From: an uncultured Paracoccaceae bacterium
GTDB lineage: Bacteria > Pseudomonadota > Alphaproteobacteria > Rhodobacterales > Rhodobacteraceae
Direction: 5' to 3'
Assembly (NCBI GenBank): GCA_913054485.1
Contig: CAJXHQ010000128.1
Span: 1-7,877, forward strand
DNA length: 7,877 bases
Below, in pieces: positions 7,013 to 7,877 of this stretch. The notes under the pieces are model-generated. The model ran no database searches. It worked only from the letters and a program-made list of their open reading frames with translations, and was not told where the DNA came from. Made by a program: the position numbers and the translations under genes. The stretch's first letter is position 1. Every line of letters begins with the position of its first letter.

Positions 7013-7102
7013 TGCGGGTTTGCGGCAATTGTAACAGCCACGCGGCGGAAACCCGGCTTGAAAACAGCATCTTTTTACAAAAGCTCCATCAAATTCCGGG
7101 CG

Positions 7103-7131
7103 CTGTCATACAGCTGTTACATACTCGTCAC
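7103..7131 (+). promoter_or_regulatory. PhoB binding site (Pho box) ahead of pstS
   Basis: CTGTCATACAGCTGTTAC (7103-7120) consists of two 7-base direct repeats, CTGTCAT and CTGTTAC, with a 4-base spacer. This matches the known Pho box pattern closely. TCGTCAC (7125-7131) is a weaker third repeat in the same 11-base register. PhoB-P is expected to bind here and activate pstS under phosphate limitation, standing in for a -35 element; no convincing -35 hexamer is present, as is normal for such promoters. The -10 element is not clear. The remainder of this 203-base gap holds only a weak inverted repeat just after the phoR stop codon. Confidence 0.85.
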
Positions 7132-7215
7132 AAAAGCCACATGCAGCCAAGTTAGGACTGGCCGCAAGATCATCATGGGGTGATCGAACAAACACTGACT
7201 CATCGGAGACACAAG

Positions 7216-7877
7216 ATGTCCTTTGTGAAACTGTCTGCTTCCGCACTGGCAATTGCTGCCGTATCCGCAACCGCAGCTGCTGCCCGTGACCAGGTTCAGG
7301 TTGCAGGCTCTTCCACCGTTCTGCCCTACGCTTCCATCGTTGCCGAAGCCTTTGGCGAAAACTTCGACTTCCCGACCCCGGTTGTGGAATCCGGCGGCTC
7401 CTCAGCCGGCCTGAAGCGCTTCTGCGAAGGTGTTGGCGAAAACACCATCGACGTGGCCAACGCGTCGCGCGCCATCAAAGACAAAGAGATCAAGGCCTGC
7501 GCCGAAAACGGCGTGACCGACATCATCGAAGTCCGCATCGGCTATGACGGCATCGTCTTTGCCTCCGACATCAAGGGCAACGAATTCGCCTACACCCCCA
7601 GCGACTGGTTCCTGGCTCTGTCCGACGAGATCCTGGTGGACGGTGCACTGGTTGCCAACCCGAACAAAACCTGGGCTGACGTCAACGCCGGCTTCCCGGC
7701 ACAGGACATCCAGGCCTTCATCCCGGGCACCAAGCACGGCACCCGCGAAGTGTTTGAAGACAAGGTGATCCTGGCCGGCTGCGAAGCCACAGGCGCATTC
7801 GACGTACTGCTGGCTGCTGCTGAAGGCGACACCGACAAAGCCAAGCACAAAGCCGCTGAAAAAGCCTGTATCTCCCT
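7216..7877 (+). CDS. pstS: Phosphate ABC transporter periplasmic substrate-binding protein PstS (5' part)
   Basis: The first 220 codons are present; the frame is open at the right edge. ATG 7216 follows GGAG (7204-7207) with an eight-base gap. Residues 1-23 are a Sec signal peptide: Lys5, a hydrophobic core, then a run of Ala with likely cleavage after Ala23, before RDQVQVAG. The mature part shows the phosphate-binding loops of the PstS family: AGSSTVLPYA (30-39), ESGGSSAGLKRFCEG (58-72), ANASRAIK (81-88) and PGTKHGTREVF (170-180). PstS captures phosphate in the periplasm for the PstCAB permease. The Pho box upstream and the kinase gene before it indicate phosphate-starvation control; pstC, pstA, pstB, phoU and phoB are expected beyond the edge. 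Confidence 0.96.
   Translation, partial: MSFVKLSASALAIAAVSATAAAARDQVQVAGSSTVLPYASIVAEAFGENFDFPTPVVESGGSSAGLKRFCEGVGENTIDVANASRAIKDKEIKACAENGVTDIIEVRIGYDGIVFASDIKGNEFAYTPSDWFLALSDEILVDGALVANPNKTWADVNAGFPAQDIQAFIPGTKHGTREVFEDKVILAGCEATGAFDVLLAAAEGDTDKAKHKAAEKACIS

Noticed and set aside
7015..7055. Inverted repeat CGGGTTT / AAACCCG after the phoR stop codon as a terminator
   Set aside because: The loop is 27 bases, the stem only 7 pairs, and no T-run follows directly, so an intrinsic terminator is not supported.

Overview
The window looks like ordinary chromosomal core genome of an alphaproteobacterium, most likely a Rhodobacterales member of the Roseobacter group (Phaeobacter, Ruegeria or Leisingera type). 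This rests on the high-GC codon use, the recognisable family members (class II DAHP synthase, a PAS_5 protein, YicC next to Gmk, a PhoR-type kinase ahead of pstS) and the gene order. The genus is inferred, not proven.

Layout, left to right. (1) Positions 1-877, minus strand: a GlxA-type AraC-family regulator running off the left edge. (2) A 218-bp divergent gap with a plausible sigma-70-like promoter for the next gene. (3) Positions 1096-2466, plus strand: class II DAHP synthase, the first step of the shikimate pathway, followed by a strong intrinsic terminator. (4) A 240-bp convergent gap with several inverted repeats, including a terminator for the minus-strand gene that follows. (5) Positions 2707-3522, minus strand: a PAS_5 (DUF1457-like) protein of unknown role. 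(6) A divergent gap of about 297 bp, AT-rich, with repeated GTTAAC/GGTTAA motifs and an 8-bp inverted repeat. (7) A tight plus-strand cluster: yicC (RNase), gmk (guanylate kinase) and a gamma-carbonic-anhydrase-like protein, with the last two overlapping by ATGA. (8) After 79 bp, a PhoR-like histidine kinase with no visible membrane segment. (9) A 203-bp gap carrying a clear PhoB box, then the start of pstS, which runs off the right edge.

The yicC-gmk-gamma-CA block is probably one transcript linking RNA turnover and guanine nucleotide supply. The phoR-pstS end is the start of a phosphate-starvation locus; pstC, pstA, pstB, phoU and phoB are expected to the right of the window. The PhoB box before pstS and the lack of one before phoR suggest that the transporter is phosphate-controlled while the kinase is expressed separately.

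I found no mobile element, CRISPR array, tRNA, rRNA or clear sign of gene transfer, and no convincing new biological system. The points most worth a second look are the soluble PhoR architecture, the three-repeat Pho box, the motif-rich gap between the PAS_5 gene and yicC, and four start codons that should be placed downstream of the longest reading frame.
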